A DNA stretch of 64,000 nucleotides, from assembly GCF_023283485.1 (NCBI RefSeq), contig NZ_JAKILU010000005.1, forward strand, positions 172,211 to 236,210, given 5' to 3'. The notes below the pieces were generated by a model. That model saw nothing but the letters and a program-made list of their open reading frames with translations. It was not told the DNA's origin and made no database searches. The stretch comes from Shewanella glacialipiscicola (GTDB lineage Bacteria; Pseudomonadota; Gammaproteobacteria; Enterobacterales; Shewanellaceae). Both the position numbers and the translations under genes were made by a program. Positions 1 to 10,982 of this stretch are shown here, in pieces (within the stretch, counting starts at the first letter, position 1; the number at the start of each line of letters is the position of its first letter).

Positions 1-1524
<1,524 letters not shown>

Positions 1525-1566
1525 TTTATGCCTATGTTTTATTGTTATCGGCAATAGTGCACAACA

Positions 1567-3453
1567 TTAAAGTAAAGCCATGTCACCCTTATCTTCAAGC
1601 CAGTTTTTCCGGTCTGGTGAACGCTTCTTCGCCAGTAGCATATCCATCAAAGCATCGGTCTCTTCGTTATCATCTATGGTTAACTGTACTAAACGACGGG
1701 TGTTTGGATCCATCGTTGTCTCACGTAATTGTAACGGATTCATCTCGCCCAAGCCTTTAAAGCGGGTAACTTGTACCTTACCTTTTTTATTCTCTGCAGC
1801 AATACGATCTATAATTGCAGCTCTTTCTGCTTCATCCAGAGCATAATAAACCTCTTTACCGATATCGATACGAAACAGTGGTGGCATGGCAATATACACG
1901 TGGCCCTGCTCAACCAATATGCGGTAATGCTTCAAAAATAGCGCACATAGTAAGGTCGCGATATGCAGTCCATCGGAGTCGGCATCGGCAAGAATACAAA
2001 TCTTGCCATAACGTAATTCAGAGATATCACTGCTATCTGGATCGCACCCAATTGCAACCGAAATATCGTGCACTTCCTGCGAAGCTAATACCTGCGAGGC
2101 ATCGACTTCCCAAGTATTGAGGATTTTGCCTCGCAGCGGCATGATTGCTTGAAACTCACGATCGCGAGCCTGTTTAGCACTACCACCCGCAGAGTCCCCT
2201 TCAACGAGAAATAACTCTCCTCGCATCGGATCTTGGCCGCTGCAATCGGTCAATTTACCCGGTAGCGCAGGGCCTGAGGTTACTTTTTTACGGGCGACTT
2301 TTTTGGCAGCCTTTAACCGACGCTGAGCATTATTAATGCACATATCGGCTAAGGATTCAGCTAATTCGGTATTCGAGTTAAGCCACAGTGAAAAAGCATC
2401 GCGCACAACGCCAGAAACAAAAGCGGCACATTGACGACTAGAGAGCTTTTCTTTCGTTTGGCCTGCAAATTGTGGTTCTTGTATCTTCACCGATAAAATA
2501 AATGCAGCTCGATCCCAGATGTCTTCCGGTGAGAGCTTGATGCCACGGGGAATTAAGTTTCTGAACTCACAAAATTCCCGCATAGATTCCAATAAACCTT
2601 GGCGAAAACCGTTTACATGGGTACCACCAAGCGGCGTGGGGATTAAGTTAACATAACTCTCACCGATTGACTCGCCGCCCTCTGGTAACCAAGTAATCGC
2701 CCAATCGGCGGCTTCCAACTGTGCTTTAAAGCTGCCAACAAAGGGCTCTTCAGGCAACATCAAATTATCGCCGATAGCAGCTTTTAAATAATCAGTCAGG
2801 CCACTTTCATAAAACCATTCATGGACTTCATTGGTTTGCTTATTGGTAAACTTAATCCGCAAGCCTGGGCACAATACCGCTTTAGCGCGCAGTAGATAAA
2901 TCAGTTTCGAATTAGAAAAATTCGCCGAATCAAAATAACTCGGATCGGGCCAAAAATGCACTCGAGTACCCGAATTACGGCGACCACAGGTGCCAGAGGG
3001 ATGTAAGTCCTCAACCTTAAAACCATTTTCAAAAGCAATATCATACACTTGACCATCACGACGAACGGTCACTTCAACACGACGCGATAATGCGTTGACG
3101 ACTGAAATACCAACGCCGTGTAAACCACCCGAGAATTGATAGTTTTTATTGGAAAACTTACCACCAGCATGTAGTTTGGTGAGGATCAACTCAACCCCAG
3201 GAATACCTTCTTCAGGGTGAATATCCACCGGCATACCACGGCCGTCATCGGTGACTTCAAGGGAGTTATCGCTATGTAAAATGACTTCAATTTTAGTTGC
3301 ATGGCCCGCTAATGCTTCATCAACACTGTTATCGATAACCTCTTGGCCTAAATGGTTGGGTCTGGAGGTGTCGGTATACATACCTGGACGGCGTTTAACA
3401 GGATCGAGTCCGTTGAGAACTTCAATGGCGTCAGAGGTATATTGATTGGTCAT
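1567..3453 (-). CDS. parE: DNA topoisomerase IV subunit B
   Basis: ParE is the ATPase subunit of topoisomerase IV and acts with ParC in chromosome decatenation. The 628-residue length is normal. The GHKL ATPase fold is visible from the N-terminus: DNSVDEALAG, DDGRGMPVDIH and GGLHGVGISVVNALS. The TOPRIM domain has FLVEGDSAGGSAKQARDR near residue 411 and the metal-binding DADSDGLH further on. The C-terminus carries RFKGLGEMNP, typical of type II topoisomerase B subunits. It is transcribed towards parC, with the sugar-dehydrogenase-like gene in between. A 55-bp gap separates it from yqiA upstream. Confidence 0.98.
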   Translation of the reverse strand: MTNQYTSDAIEVLNGLDPVKRRPGMYTDTSRPNHLGQEVIDNSVDEALAGHATKIEVILHSDNSLEVTDDGRGMPVDIHPEEGIPGVELILTKLHAGGKFSNKNYQFSGGLHGVGISVVNALSRRVEVTVRRDGQVYDIAFENGFKVEDLHPSGTCGRRNSGTRVHFWPDPSYFDSANFSNSKLIYLLRAKAVLCPGLRIKFTNKQTNEVHEWFYESGLTDYLKAAIGDNLMLPEEPFVGSFKAQLEAADWAITWLPEGGESIGESYVNLIPTPLGGTHVNGFRQGLLESMREFCEFRNLIPRGIKLSPEDIWDRAAFILSVKIQEPQFAGQTKEKLSSRQCAAFVSGVVRDAFSLWLNSNTELAESLADMCINNAQRRLKAAKKVARKKVTSGPALPGKLTDCSGQDPMRGELFLVEGDSAGGSAKQARDREFQAIMPLRGKILNTWEVDASQVLASQEVHDISVAIGCDPDSSDISELRYGKICILADADSDGLHIATLLCALFLKHYRILVEQGHVYIAMPPLFRIDIGKEVYYALDEAERAAIIDRIAAENKKGKVQVTRFKGLGEMNPLQLRETTMDPNTRRLVQLTIDDNEETDALMDMLLAKKRSPDRKNWLEDKGDMALL

Positions 3454-3508
3454 AGGGCACGCTATAGGTTATATATCCGGCCATGTTGCGGCTGTGGATG
3501 TCGGTTTG

Positions 3509-4084
3509 TCAAGGTAACTGTAAAAATTGGCTTACAGTTTGCAAGTGCGATGCATAACCCATAAAACTATGATCGCCCCCTGCTTCAATTCGTAATTGAC
3601 AGTGATGATATTTATTAAGTGCTTCACGATAATCGAGCACCTCATCACCTGTCTGCAATAATACCAAAAATCGGTCCGGATTGTGGATAATAGTCGTATT
3701 AAATTCAGCAACTTCCGCCTTATATTCCGGTAACACGACATAATGTTGTTTTGTATAAGGATTAAATTGTGGCCCCATAAATTCATCAAATAATTCAAAG
3801 GGTTTTACCGCGGGATTTACCAAAACAGCTCGCCCCCCATAGGTTTCAGCTAAATAACTAGCAAAATACCCCCCTAAGGATGAACCTATATACGCTAATG
3901 GTTCATTAGCATCAATTGCCGCCTCAACATAAGTCGTTAACAGTGCCATTGCAGCCCGAGGTGTATTGAGCAATTGTGGCTGATGAAAGGTCACACTAGG
4001 GTGATGCAGCGCCATATATTTAGCGGTCATCACGGCTTTGTCTGAAAATGGCGAGCTATTAAATCCATGAATATAAAGCAGCAT
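3509..4084 (-). CDS. yqiA: YqiA family alpha/beta-hydrolase esterase
   Basis: A small cytoplasmic alpha/beta hydrolase of the YqiA (UPF0227) family; the E. coli protein has esterase activity on acyl-CoA and short esters. The 191-residue sequence begins LLYIHGFNSSP, the oxyanion-hole region. The nucleophile elbow GSSLGG lies near residue 70, an acid candidate in QTGDEVLDY, and the catalytic His in GGDHSF near the C-terminus. In gammaproteobacteria yqiA classically lies between cpdA and parE, exactly as here. The physiological substrate is unknown. Confidence 0.92.
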   Translation of the reverse strand: MLLYIHGFNSSPFSDKAVMTAKYMALHHPSVTFHQPQLLNTPRAAMALLTTYVEAAIDANEPLAYIGSSLGGYFASYLAETYGGRAVLVNPAVKPFELFDEFMGPQFNPYTKQHYVVLPEYKAEVAEFNTTIIHNPDRFLVLLQTGDEVLDYREALNKYHHCQLRIEAGGDHSFMGYASHLQTVSQFLQLP

Positions 4085-4120
4085 ATATACCCAAATATCC
4101 TCAGGCTGCGGCTATTCTAC

Positions 4121-4960
4121 TTAATAACCGCTAGAGTTGTTGTCGGGGGAAAAATGGTTACCAGGTACGCGATACACTTTAGTATTGATGCTACCATCGG
4201 CCTTTAACTCCAGCAAACGATAACCTGGCTGGATGCTATCTAAAGCAAAATACGGTGATAATGGCTTAAATTGAATACACGTGGAAGGTGTCGCCATCAA
4301 CTGTAAATTGCCATGAGGCCCTTTGTGATAGGTATCGATACATTGATGCACATGCCCCCAGAGTAATCCTTTAACCTGCGGATATTGGGCTACTCGCACT
4401 AAAAATTCGGCACCATTATCCATACAGTGCTGATCAAGCCAAGTGCAATTAACGACTATGGGGTTGTGGTGCATCACCAGCAAAGTGTGCAGATGAGGAT
4501 GCGCTGCAATAGCTTTGTCAATTAATTCAAACTGACTATCGGCCATATTGCCGCCAGGTTTGCCGCGCACAGTCGAATCCAACATGAGTATTTGCCAATT
4601 GCCTGCGAGAATACGTTGCTGGCCAAAGATCTGCTCACCTTGCATATGTAAATACATGATCCGCGGATCGTCATGATTCCCCGGTAGATAATGACAAGGT
4701 AAATCAACAGGTGTAACAGCTTTTACAAATTGTTGGTAGGATTCAGCGGAATAGTCTTGGCTCAAGTCGCCAGTGGCGAGCATCAAATGAGCCGGATAAT
4801 CCACAGCTCTAATGGTATTTAGCACAGCTGCCAAACTCTTTCCGGTATTGACGCCTAAAAGCTGAGCTTCAGGATCGGCAAAAAGGTGCGGATCAGTGAT
4901 CTGCACTATACGTACACTTTCTCCTTCAGTTATGGAGTAAGAGACAGCCTCTTTCAGCAC
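4121..4960 (-). CDS. cpdA: 3',5'-cyclic AMP phosphodiesterase CpdA
   Basis: CpdA hydrolyses cAMP to AMP and so tunes CRP signalling. The protein is a class III calcineurin-like phosphoesterase of 279 residues with the metal-binding series ITDPHLF, ATGDLSQD, PGNHDD, MHHNP and GHVHQ in the expected order. The first codon appears to be GTG, and no strong ribosome-binding site is seen, so the exact start is uncertain by a few residues. It belongs to the nudF-DUF1249-cpdA-yqiA-parE run conserved in E. coli and relatives. In Shewanella, CpdA is relevant to respiratory control because CRP governs anaerobic respiration there. Confidence 0.95.
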   Translation of the reverse strand: MLKEAVSYSITEGESVRIVQITDPHLFADPEAQLLGVNTGKSLAAVLNTIRAVDYPAHLMLATGDLSQDYSAESYQQFVKAVTPVDLPCHYLPGNHDDPRIMYLHMQGEQIFGQQRILAGNWQILMLDSTVRGKPGGNMADSQFELIDKAIAAHPHLHTLLVMHHNPIVVNCTWLDQHCMDNGAEFLVRVAQYPQVKGLLWGHVHQCIDTYHKGPHGNLQLMATPSTCIQFKPLSPYFALDSIQPGYRLLELKADGSINTKVYRVPGNHFSPDNNSSGY

Positions 4961-4975
4961 ATTGAATACCCAATT

Positions 4976-5416
4976 CTAAGGTTGGCACACTACGCTATGT
5001 TGGTAACCAATCTTTAATAACTCTTCCAGGAATGCATTTACCTGGTACTTTTCATCACTTTGATACATACGGACATTTGGGTAATCATACACTGGGCGTA
5101 ATTGATAAATCTGCTGACTAGTTAACACTTCTGCTAATTTAGCATCATGATAAATTCTCACTAACACCTTGGGAGTATTGATAAAGTCTCTAATAGCCAG
5201 TGGGCGTGATATCTCAACTAATTGAGTATATTTGGTATTTTCTAAAATACGCATCACTAATATACCAAACTCGCCTTCGAGGCGCCATGATTCACCGACA
5301 GCAATCTCTAACGGTAACCATTTCAACATATGACTATAGTTACGCCCGCATAGCGCAAGAAAGTGGCTAACGTTGGGTTTATAGCGTTGTTTTAACTGTA
5401 GATTCGAAGCTGTCAA
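4976..5416 (-). CDS. DUF1249 family protein (YqiB-like)
   Basis: A 146-residue protein of the DUF1249/YqiB family, always found between nudF and cpdA in enterics, with unknown function. Recognisable family features are the N-terminal HFLALCGRNYSHMLKWLP segment and the PNVRMYQSDEKYQVNAFLEE segment near the C-terminus. The start codon is TTG, preceded by GGGA about six bases upstream. It lies 12 bp downstream of nudF and 15 bp upstream of cpdA, so it is almost certainly in the same operon. I see no signal peptide or membrane segment. Confidence 0.85.
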   Translation of the reverse strand: MTASNLQLKQRYKPNVSHFLALCGRNYSHMLKWLPLEIAVGESWRLEGEFGILVMRILENTKYTQLVEISRPLAIRDFINTPKVLVRIYHDAKLAEVLTSQQIYQLRPVYDYPNVRMYQSDEKYQVNAFLEELLKIGYQHSVVCQP

Positions 5417-5428
5417 ATTATTCCCAAC

Positions 5429-6031
5429 TTAACGCAGTTGTTGATAGTTTAATTGCAACCATTGCAATCCAATCACGGTCGATGCATTGTCTATCTCACC
5501 GTTAAGCATACTATTATAGGCTTGCTCACGGCTCATGACATGCAATCGAATATCTTCATGCTCCTCAGCTAATCCATGCAATCCACGGGCATTACTCGAG
5601 TCGATATCAGCCCAATAAAAATAGAAACGTTCTGTGCTACCACCAGGGCTCGCCAAATAACTATTAATAAAATGCATACTGTTAGCGACAAGGCCAGTTT
5701 CTTCGAATAGCTCGCGGTGGGCAACATCCACAGCCGTTTCTTCGGGCGCAATCATACCCGCGACGAGCTCCATAAGCCAAGGAGATTTAGTGGTTGCTAA
5801 TGCAGGAAAGCGTACTTGTTCGATAAGCACTATCTTATCTTGTTTAATATCATAGGGCAGCACCACAACAGCATGACCCCGCTCAAATACTTCACGGGTT
5901 ACCGGCTGACTCCAACCACCGGCAAATAATTTATGTTTAAAGGTGTACTCATCCAGTGAAAAGAAACCTTGATACAAGGATTTTTTCCCTATGATCTCAA
6001 TATCTTTTTGCGAAAAAATAGCGGGGTTCAT
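5429..6031 (-). CDS. nudF: ADP-ribose pyrophosphatase (Nudix hydrolase)
   Basis: Hydrolyses ADP-ribose to AMP and ribose 5-phosphate, clearing a reactive sugar nucleotide. The 200-residue protein contains a complete Nudix box: a Gly in AGMIAPEE, then HRELFEETGL, matching GX5EX7REUXEEXGU, near residues 95-118. The downstream YLASPGGSTERFYFY segment is typical of NudF and helps form the active site. It is the first gene of the minus-strand run nudF-DUF1249-cpdA-yqiA and is divergent from tolC, the same arrangement as in E. coli. The 240-bp gap to tolC must hold both promoters. Confidence 0.95.
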   Translation of the reverse strand: MNPAIFSQKDIEIIGKKSLYQGFFSLDEYTFKHKLFAGGWSQPVTREVFERGHAVVVLPYDIKQDKIVLIEQVRFPALATTKSPWLMELVAGMIAPEETAVDVAHRELFEETGLVANSMHFINSYLASPGGSTERFYFYWADIDSSNARGLHGLAEEHEDIRLHVMSREQAYNSMLNGEIDNASTVIGLQWLQLNYQQLR

Positions 6032-6272
6032 GCTCTATCCTCAAAATTAAATTTGCGCCTATAATCAAGGTAATTTGACACATTTTTAAAATAAAATCTG
6101 TTACACTTCGAATTTGACTTGAAAGCGTTAGAGTTCTTAGAATCTAGGTCATTAAGTTTTAGCTGTATCGGGAAGCGTCGGGAAGCGCAAACCGCCTTGA
6201 TAAAGGCATTACTAGTCTAAACAAAGTTAAAATGTTCTCCCTTGGGGGGATTTTGTCTAATAAGGACAGCAA

Positions 6273-7580
6273 ATGAAATTTAAGATCCATACTTTATGCG
6301 CAGCATTAACGCTTGCGGCTTCTGCTTCAGTGGTACAAGCTGACGATTTACTACAAATTTATCAACAAGCACTGACAAGCGATCCACTGGTATTACAAGC
6401 TCAGGCTCAGCGTAATGGTTTGTTTGAAGAAATCGAGCAAAATCGCGCACCTTTGTTGCCAACCATTAGTGCTAACGTCGGTTATGACAAAGCATGGAAT
6501 GATCCAAAAGTTGATACCAGCGGTCTAGTCGGTAGTCTTACATTAAATCAAGTCATCTATGATCACAGTGCTTGGGTAGGTTTAAGCCTAGCTGAAAAAG
6601 CCGCATCTCAAGCGGATTCAGCTTACGCATCAGCACTACAAAACTTGATTACGCGCATTACTAAAGCCTATTTCGATGTATTAACGGCTAAAGATAATTA
6701 TGAATTCCAAGGTGCTGAAAAGCGCGCCATCGAACGCCAATTAGAGCAAACTAAACAGCGTTTCGCGGTAGGTTTAACAGCCATTACCGATGTCCATGAA
6801 GCTCAAGCACAATATGACTTAGCCTCAGCGACGGAAATTTTAGCTGAAAACAGACTGGCTAATAGCTATGAAGCCTTGCGTGAAATCACCGGTATCGATC
6901 ATAAGACCATTAATGTATTAGATACTAATCGTTTCTCGGCTGTCACACCTGCGCCAGCATCATCGAGTGAATGGTTAAAAATCGCTGAAACCAATAGCAT
7001 AGATCTCATGACTCAGCGTATTGGTAAAGATATTGCCCAAGAAACCATTAAGCTATATCAAGCGGGCCACATGCCATCTTTAAGCTTAAATGCGGGTTAC
7101 AACAAAGGGCTTGAACAAAAAACCGGTAATATCAACGATCCTGATTTCGATAATGTTAACGTTGGCGTTAACTTAAGCATTCCGATTTTTGAAGGTTTTA
7201 AAGTCAGTTCACAAGTTAAGCAGGCGCAATTTCAATATGTAGAAGCGAGTGAAAAACTTGAACAAGTCTACCGTGGTGTAGTGAAAGATGTTCGCAATAA
7301 CTACAACAACGTCGGCGCATCGATAAGCTCAATCAAGGCTTATGAGCAATCAGTATTGTCATCAGAAAGTGCGTTAAAAGCCACTCAAGCCGGTTTTGAA
7401 GTGGGTACTCGTACTATCGTTGACGTATTAAACCGTACCCGCGACTTGTACGATTCAAAGCGTCAATTATCAGATGCACGTTACAGTTATATCAACTCGA
7501 TTGTGGCACTAAAGCAAGCTGCTGGCACATTGAATGAAGATGATGTTATTGCTATCAATAATGGTTTAAAAGCCGAGTAA
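6273..7580 (+). CDS. tolC: Outer membrane efflux channel TolC
   Basis: TolC forms the trimeric outer-membrane and periplasmic tunnel used by RND efflux pumps and type I secretion. The 435-residue precursor starts with a clear signal peptide (cleavage after VVQA, about residue 23), and the mature protein opens DDLLQIYQQALTSDP, typical of TolC. The two-fold repeated OEP domain is visible; QAGHMPSLSLNAGY and the GVNLSIPIFEGFKVSSQV strand-helix region mark the second half. It is monocistronic, divergent from nudF and followed by a strong bidirectional terminator at 7624-7661. Confidence 0.96.
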   Translation: MKFKIHTLCAALTLAASASVVQADDLLQIYQQALTSDPLVLQAQAQRNGLFEEIEQNRAPLLPTISANVGYDKAWNDPKVDTSGLVGSLTLNQVIYDHSAWVGLSLAEKAASQADSAYASALQNLITRITKAYFDVLTAKDNYEFQGAEKRAIERQLEQTKQRFAVGLTAITDVHEAQAQYDLASATEILAENRLANSYEALREITGIDHKTINVLDTNRFSAVTPAPASSSEWLKIAETNSIDLMTQRIGKDIAQETIKLYQAGHMPSLSLNAGYNKGLEQKTGNINDPDFDNVNVGVNLSIPIFEGFKVSSQVKQAQFQYVEASEKLEQVYRGVVKDVRNNYNNVGASISSIKAYEQSVLSSESALKATQAGFEVGTRTIVDVLNRTRDLYDSKRQLSDARYSYINSIVALKQAAGTLNEDDVIAINNGLKAE

Positions 7581-7623
7581 TATCGCTCTCGATATTAAAG
7601 CTTGCTTTGAGACTTATTTTTGA

Positions 7624-7661
7624 GACATAAAAAAACCGCCGATTAGCGGTTTTTTTATGTC
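7624..7661. terminator. Bidirectional rho-independent terminator between tolC and the TIGR04219 gene
   Basis: An ACCGC/GCGGT stem is flanked by an A-run and a T-run, with GACATA and TATGTC extending the symmetry. It sits between convergent genes and can serve both. Confidence 0.85.
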
Positions 7662-7680
7662 TAAACCCTAACGTAAAGGA

Positions 7681-8418
7681 TTAGAAGTCGATTTCTACAC
7701 CAGCAAAGTATCCCTTGAATGTAGTATCAGCACTCACACCCGAGAAATTGCTCACATCAAATAGAAACTCACGATAACCCACACGAACACGTGTATCGAC
7801 GGTCACCCCGTCAAATTCCCAGCCAAGACCAACTGCATAGTCATAGACACTTGACTCGCTAGCGCCAACCATCAAATCTGCAAAACCAAACAAACCTATG
7901 CCAGGAATACCCACTTCGCCGCTGGCGTAACCCATGATGATACCACTATCGATATCTTTCTCTTCTGGATGACCTGCATCTTGCACTCGAAATGAACCAT
8001 TCATTAATTTGTAAGCAGCACCTAGGTCCAATGACACTATGTCATTGTCCAATATTTCATAATACAGCACAAAATCGGTATTACTCAGATCAGCATAAGT
8101 GGTCACGTTAGTTTTAAAATCATAACCATTAAAGTTGAAGTTAGCATTAGAAATGCCGCCTTTTTGATCTAAGCTATTTTCACGAATTTTAACATTAGGG
8201 ATAAATGGAATAGGATGCTCAAGCGCAACCCAATAACTCCCCTGTGCAGATGAGTTATAATTAACGTCTTGTTGCGGTTGGCCTTTATCAGCAAAGGTAC
8301 CATTAGTATCAGCATACCAATAATCTCCACCCACTTTAAAACCAAGTACAGTCGCCGCTTGGGCAGACGTTGCAATACAACATCCGAGTATCGCACTAAC
8401 GAGAAGAGTCTTTTTCAT
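7681..8418 (-). CDS. TIGR04219-type outer membrane beta-barrel protein
   Basis: A 245-residue outer-membrane protein of a small barrel family (TIGR04219) common in Shewanella and relatives. It has a signal peptide ending SAQA near residue 21. The mature part is rich in alternating hydrophobic and polar strands with aromatic girdle residues, and it ends in VEIDF, a barrel C-terminus with terminal Phe recognised by the Bam machinery. Function is unknown. It lies 2 bp downstream of the DUF2333 gene, so the two are probably co-transcribed. Confidence 0.8.
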   Translation of the reverse strand: MKKTLLVSAILGCCIATSAQAATVLGFKVGGDYWYADTNGTFADKGQPQQDVNYNSSAQGSYWVALEHPIPFIPNVKIRENSLDQKGGISNANFNFNGYDFKTNVTTYADLSNTDFVLYYEILDNDIVSLDLGAAYKLMNGSFRVQDAGHPEEKDIDSGIIMGYASGEVGIPGIGLFGFADLMVGASESSVYDYAVGLGWEFDGVTVDTRVRVGYREFLFDVSNFSGVSADTTFKGYFAGVEIDF

Positions 8419-8420
8419 AA

Positions 8421-9392
8421 TTAACCTTGAGATAGTAAGTTCGTTAAATCAATCACCGCGGCATTCGCACGGGATACATAGTTAGCCATAACTAATGAAT
8501 GATTAGCGACTAGGCCAAAACCGTTGCCGTTGAGAACTATGGGGCTCCAAACCGTTTGCTGAGTTGCCTCTAGCTCACGAATGATCTGTCTTAGGCTTAC
8601 TTCAGCATTTTTCTTCTTCAATACATCTGCAAAATCAACTTCTACAGCACGCATAAAGTTGAGTAACGCCCATGAGGCACCACGGCTTTCATAAAAAACA
8701 TCATCAATTTTCCACCAACTGGTTTTGATTTGATGACTGACTAAGTTCGGCGTAGATTGACGGGCGGCATTATCACCAGCCAAGTCAGTGTTTAAACGCT
8801 CTTGCCCCACACTGGCAGATAAACGCTGCGACATACTACCTAGACGCTTTTGCACCTCTTTTAACCATTCATTAAGGTTGTCGGCGCGGGCATAAAACTG
8901 CGCATCTTGGTTATTGGGGTCCATCATTCGCACGCGATACAGCTTCAACAATTTTACCGCATGACGATATTCGCTTTCAGCACTCGGGACTAGCCAGCTG
9001 GTATGATCGATATTGAGTTTAGATTGGGCTTCACCTAAATCTTTATCGGCAGCAGATTGTGACTGCGAACGACTAAACTCTTTACGCATAATTAAGGCTA
9101 AATCACGGGCTTGCTCTAATGCGCCATACTCAAAAGCAGGCATATTATCCATAAAAACAGAGGGTGGCATCACATCGTTTGATAGCCAACCGCCTTGTTT
9201 ATCAAGCAGGTTTTCGATGGTGAGAATGAGTGAGGTTGTTGTTGCATATCCGACCACATTTTTATCACTAGCCGTCAACTGTTGAGGATTGATAGGATCG
9301 GGTTCGATACTCCACCATACACTCACGCCATAGCCAATAAGCACTAAAAACAAACCGACACCGGCAACTTTTTTCCATGTAATTTGCATCAA
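8421..9392 (-). CDS. DUF2333 family membrane-anchored protein
   Basis: A 323-residue protein matching the DUF2333 family of proteobacterial proteins of unknown function. An N-terminal basic stretch is followed by one hydrophobic segment (about residues 10-28), which predicts a single membrane anchor with the rest in the periplasm. The body is mostly helical, with recurring conserved aromatic and charged pairs (SWWKIDDVFYESRG, SWALLNFMRAVEVDF). It lies 8 bp downstream of the PCu(A)C gene and 2 bp upstream of the outer-membrane barrel gene, suggesting a three-gene envelope operon. No catalytic motif was recognised. Confidence 0.78.
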   Translation of the reverse strand: MMQITWKKVAGVGLFLVLIGYGVSVWWSIEPDPINPQQLTASDKNVVGYATTTSLILTIENLLDKQGGWLSNDVMPPSVFMDNMPAFEYGALEQARDLALIMRKEFSRSQSQSAADKDLGEAQSKLNIDHTSWLVPSAESEYRHAVKLLKLYRVRMMDPNNQDAQFYARADNLNEWLKEVQKRLGSMSQRLSASVGQERLNTDLAGDNAARQSTPNLVSHQIKTSWWKIDDVFYESRGASWALLNFMRAVEVDFADVLKKKNAEVSLRQIIRELEATQQTVWSPIVLNGNGFGLVANHSLVMANYVSRANAAVIDLTNLLSQG

Positions 9393-9400
9393 GCTACTCC

Positions 9401-9883
9401 TTAATGATGGTGATGATGCTCTTGCTCTGCGGCGATATCTGCTTGTTTACTTACAGGCAAGGTAATCACCATTTTTTCGCCATCGTCGAACTCTAATTGT
9501 AGTTCAACTTGTTGCTCCAACACCAATGGCGCTTTTAAGCCAAGCAACATGACATGATCTCCAGACGGAGTTAACGTTAATGCACCATGAGATGGAATAT
9601 CAAAGCCTTCAACATGGCGCATTTTTACCATGCCTTGATCTTCAATTATCGTGTGTAATTGAGCATCTTTAGCCACATTGGAACTCACAGCAATAAGACG
9701 AACTGCTTTATCTGTGTGGTTTTCAAGCGTAAAGTAGGCAGCTGTATTTGGCACAGTATCTGGCATGGCACGTACGTGACCTTCCGTCAGCACTACACTC
9801 GCCAATGCGGAGAATGATGCACAAGATAAAATGAGACAATTAAACAGCTGTTTGAATATTGGTTTCAATGTCTTAAACTCCAT
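9401..9883 (-). CDS. Periplasmic copper chaperone PCu(A)C
   Basis: PCu(A)C proteins bind Cu(I) in the periplasm and help load the CuA/CuB centres of haem-copper oxidases. The protein has a signal peptide (about residues 1-28). It also has the exact family metal motif H-X10-M-X21-H-X-M, formed by QLH, VKM and DHVM. The C-terminus ends in five histidines after two acidic residues, a probable extra metal-binding tail. I chose the ATG at 9883 (160 residues); an upstream frame reaches 10015 but would overlap the divergent gene and bury the signal peptide. Confidence 0.88.
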   Translation of the reverse strand: MEFKTLKPIFKQLFNCLILSCASFSALASVVLTEGHVRAMPDTVPNTAAYFTLENHTDKAVRLIAVSSNVAKDAQLHTIIEDQGMVKMRHVEGFDIPSHGALTLTPSGDHVMLLGLKAPLVLEQQVELQLEFDDGEKMVITLPVSKQADIAAEQEHHHHH

Positions 9884-9916
9884 GTTTACCCAATGTCGTC
9901 GTAAAGGAAACAACCC

Positions 9917-10654
9917 ATGAGTCATATACAGGTCCAGGATGATCAGGGCGTACGTATTATCAGCTTTAATCGCCCTGATAAACGCAATGCATTTGATCTT
10001 AATATGTATAAACAACTGACAGAATACCTGATCGAAGGTGAAGCAGACAACGACATTCGTGCCTTTATGTTATATGGTAAAAATAATTGCTTTACTTCAG
10101 GCAATGATATTGCAGACTTTTTGAAAAATAGTGACTTAGGACCAAACCATCCGGCAGTACGTTTTCTATTTTGTCTACTGGAACTCAAAAAACCGCTAGT
10201 CGCTGCCGTTTCTGGCGCTGCTGTAGGTATAGGTACAACCGTGCTACTGCATTGCGATTTAGTGTACGCAGATAGTACAGCCAAGTTTCAGCTACCGTTT
10301 GTCAACTTAGCTCTCGTGCCAGAAGCCGGGGCAAGTTTACTGTTACCTGAACTTGTTGGTTATCAAAAAGCAGCAGAGCTGCTGTTGCTCGGTGAAAGTT
10401 TTAACGCCCAGACAGCCCATAGACTTAATATGATCAACGAAATAGTGGCTGATGAAGACTTATTCAGTTATGCGCTATCACAGGCAAAAAAACTGGCGAA
10501 GCAACCACCACAAGCCCTGCAAATTACCCGTCAACTCATGCGTCCACATAAGAACCGCGTACAACACCAAATGCATCAAGAATTAGAACAATTTAGCGCT
10601 AGGCTAAAAAGTGATGAAGCTAAAAGCAGATTTCAGGCTTTTTTGAAAAAGTAA
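9917..10654 (+). CDS. Crotonase-fold enoyl-CoA isomerase-like protein
   Basis: A 245-residue cytosolic crotonase-superfamily enzyme acting on acyl-CoA esters. The oxyanion-hole segments NDIADF and GAAVGIGTT are present. The two glutamates of classical enoyl-CoA hydratase are not: the first position reads Thr in GIGTT, and the second reads Phe in LPFVNL. Instead there is a Glu in LVPEAGA, where delta3,delta2-enoyl-CoA isomerases (ECI/PaaG type) carry their single catalytic base. Isomerase activity is therefore more likely than hydration, although annotation pipelines will usually say hydratase. It is divergent from the copper chaperone gene with a 33-bp gap. A weak GAGGG/CCCTC hairpin follows at 10686-10703. 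Confidence 0.82.
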   Translation: MSHIQVQDDQGVRIISFNRPDKRNAFDLNMYKQLTEYLIEGEADNDIRAFMLYGKNNCFTSGNDIADFLKNSDLGPNHPAVRFLFCLLELKKPLVAAVSGAAVGIGTTVLLHCDLVYADSTAKFQLPFVNLALVPEAGASLLLPELVGYQKAAELLLLGESFNAQTAHRLNMINEIVADEDLFSYALSQAKKLAKQPPQALQITRQLMRPHKNRVQHQMHQELEQFSARLKSDEAKSRFQAFLKK

Positions 10655-10781
10655 TCTGTCAGCTACGTACATATACATTTCACATGAGGGTCAAAGTGCC
10701 CTCTTGTTGCTAAACGTTTACTTTTATTTTAAAGCCACTGCAAGCCATTTAACTTATCAAATATAAGTCCGTTCAATAGGC

Positions 10782-10982
10782 TTAAACCGGTCTTCTCCAT
10801 TGCTCAGCTAACAAAGCTAAAACAAAGTAAATCAGCAAACTCACACTTGGCATAAATACCGTCACGCCTGCCCACGCCATACGAGTCCAAAAGCAAGACC
10901 AACCAAACTTTGATGCCAAATCAGCGGCAACGCCACATACTAATCGTTTGGGGTTTTGCAGACGTATTTTAATTTGCTTCAT
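10782..10982 (-). CDS. Small PspC-domain membrane protein
   Basis: A 66-residue protein with the PspC fold: a short basic N-terminus, then PKRLVCGVAADLASKFGWS and a hydrophobic segment VTVFMPSVSLLIYFVLALL predicted to span the inner membrane. PspC proteins take part in the phage-shock envelope stress response, but no pspA, pspB or pspF lies nearby, so this is a stand-alone member. Its specific role cannot be read from the sequence. Confidence 0.7.
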   Translation of the reverse strand: MKQIKIRLQNPKRLVCGVAADLASKFGWSCFWTRMAWAGVTVFMPSVSLLIYFVLALLAEQWRRPV

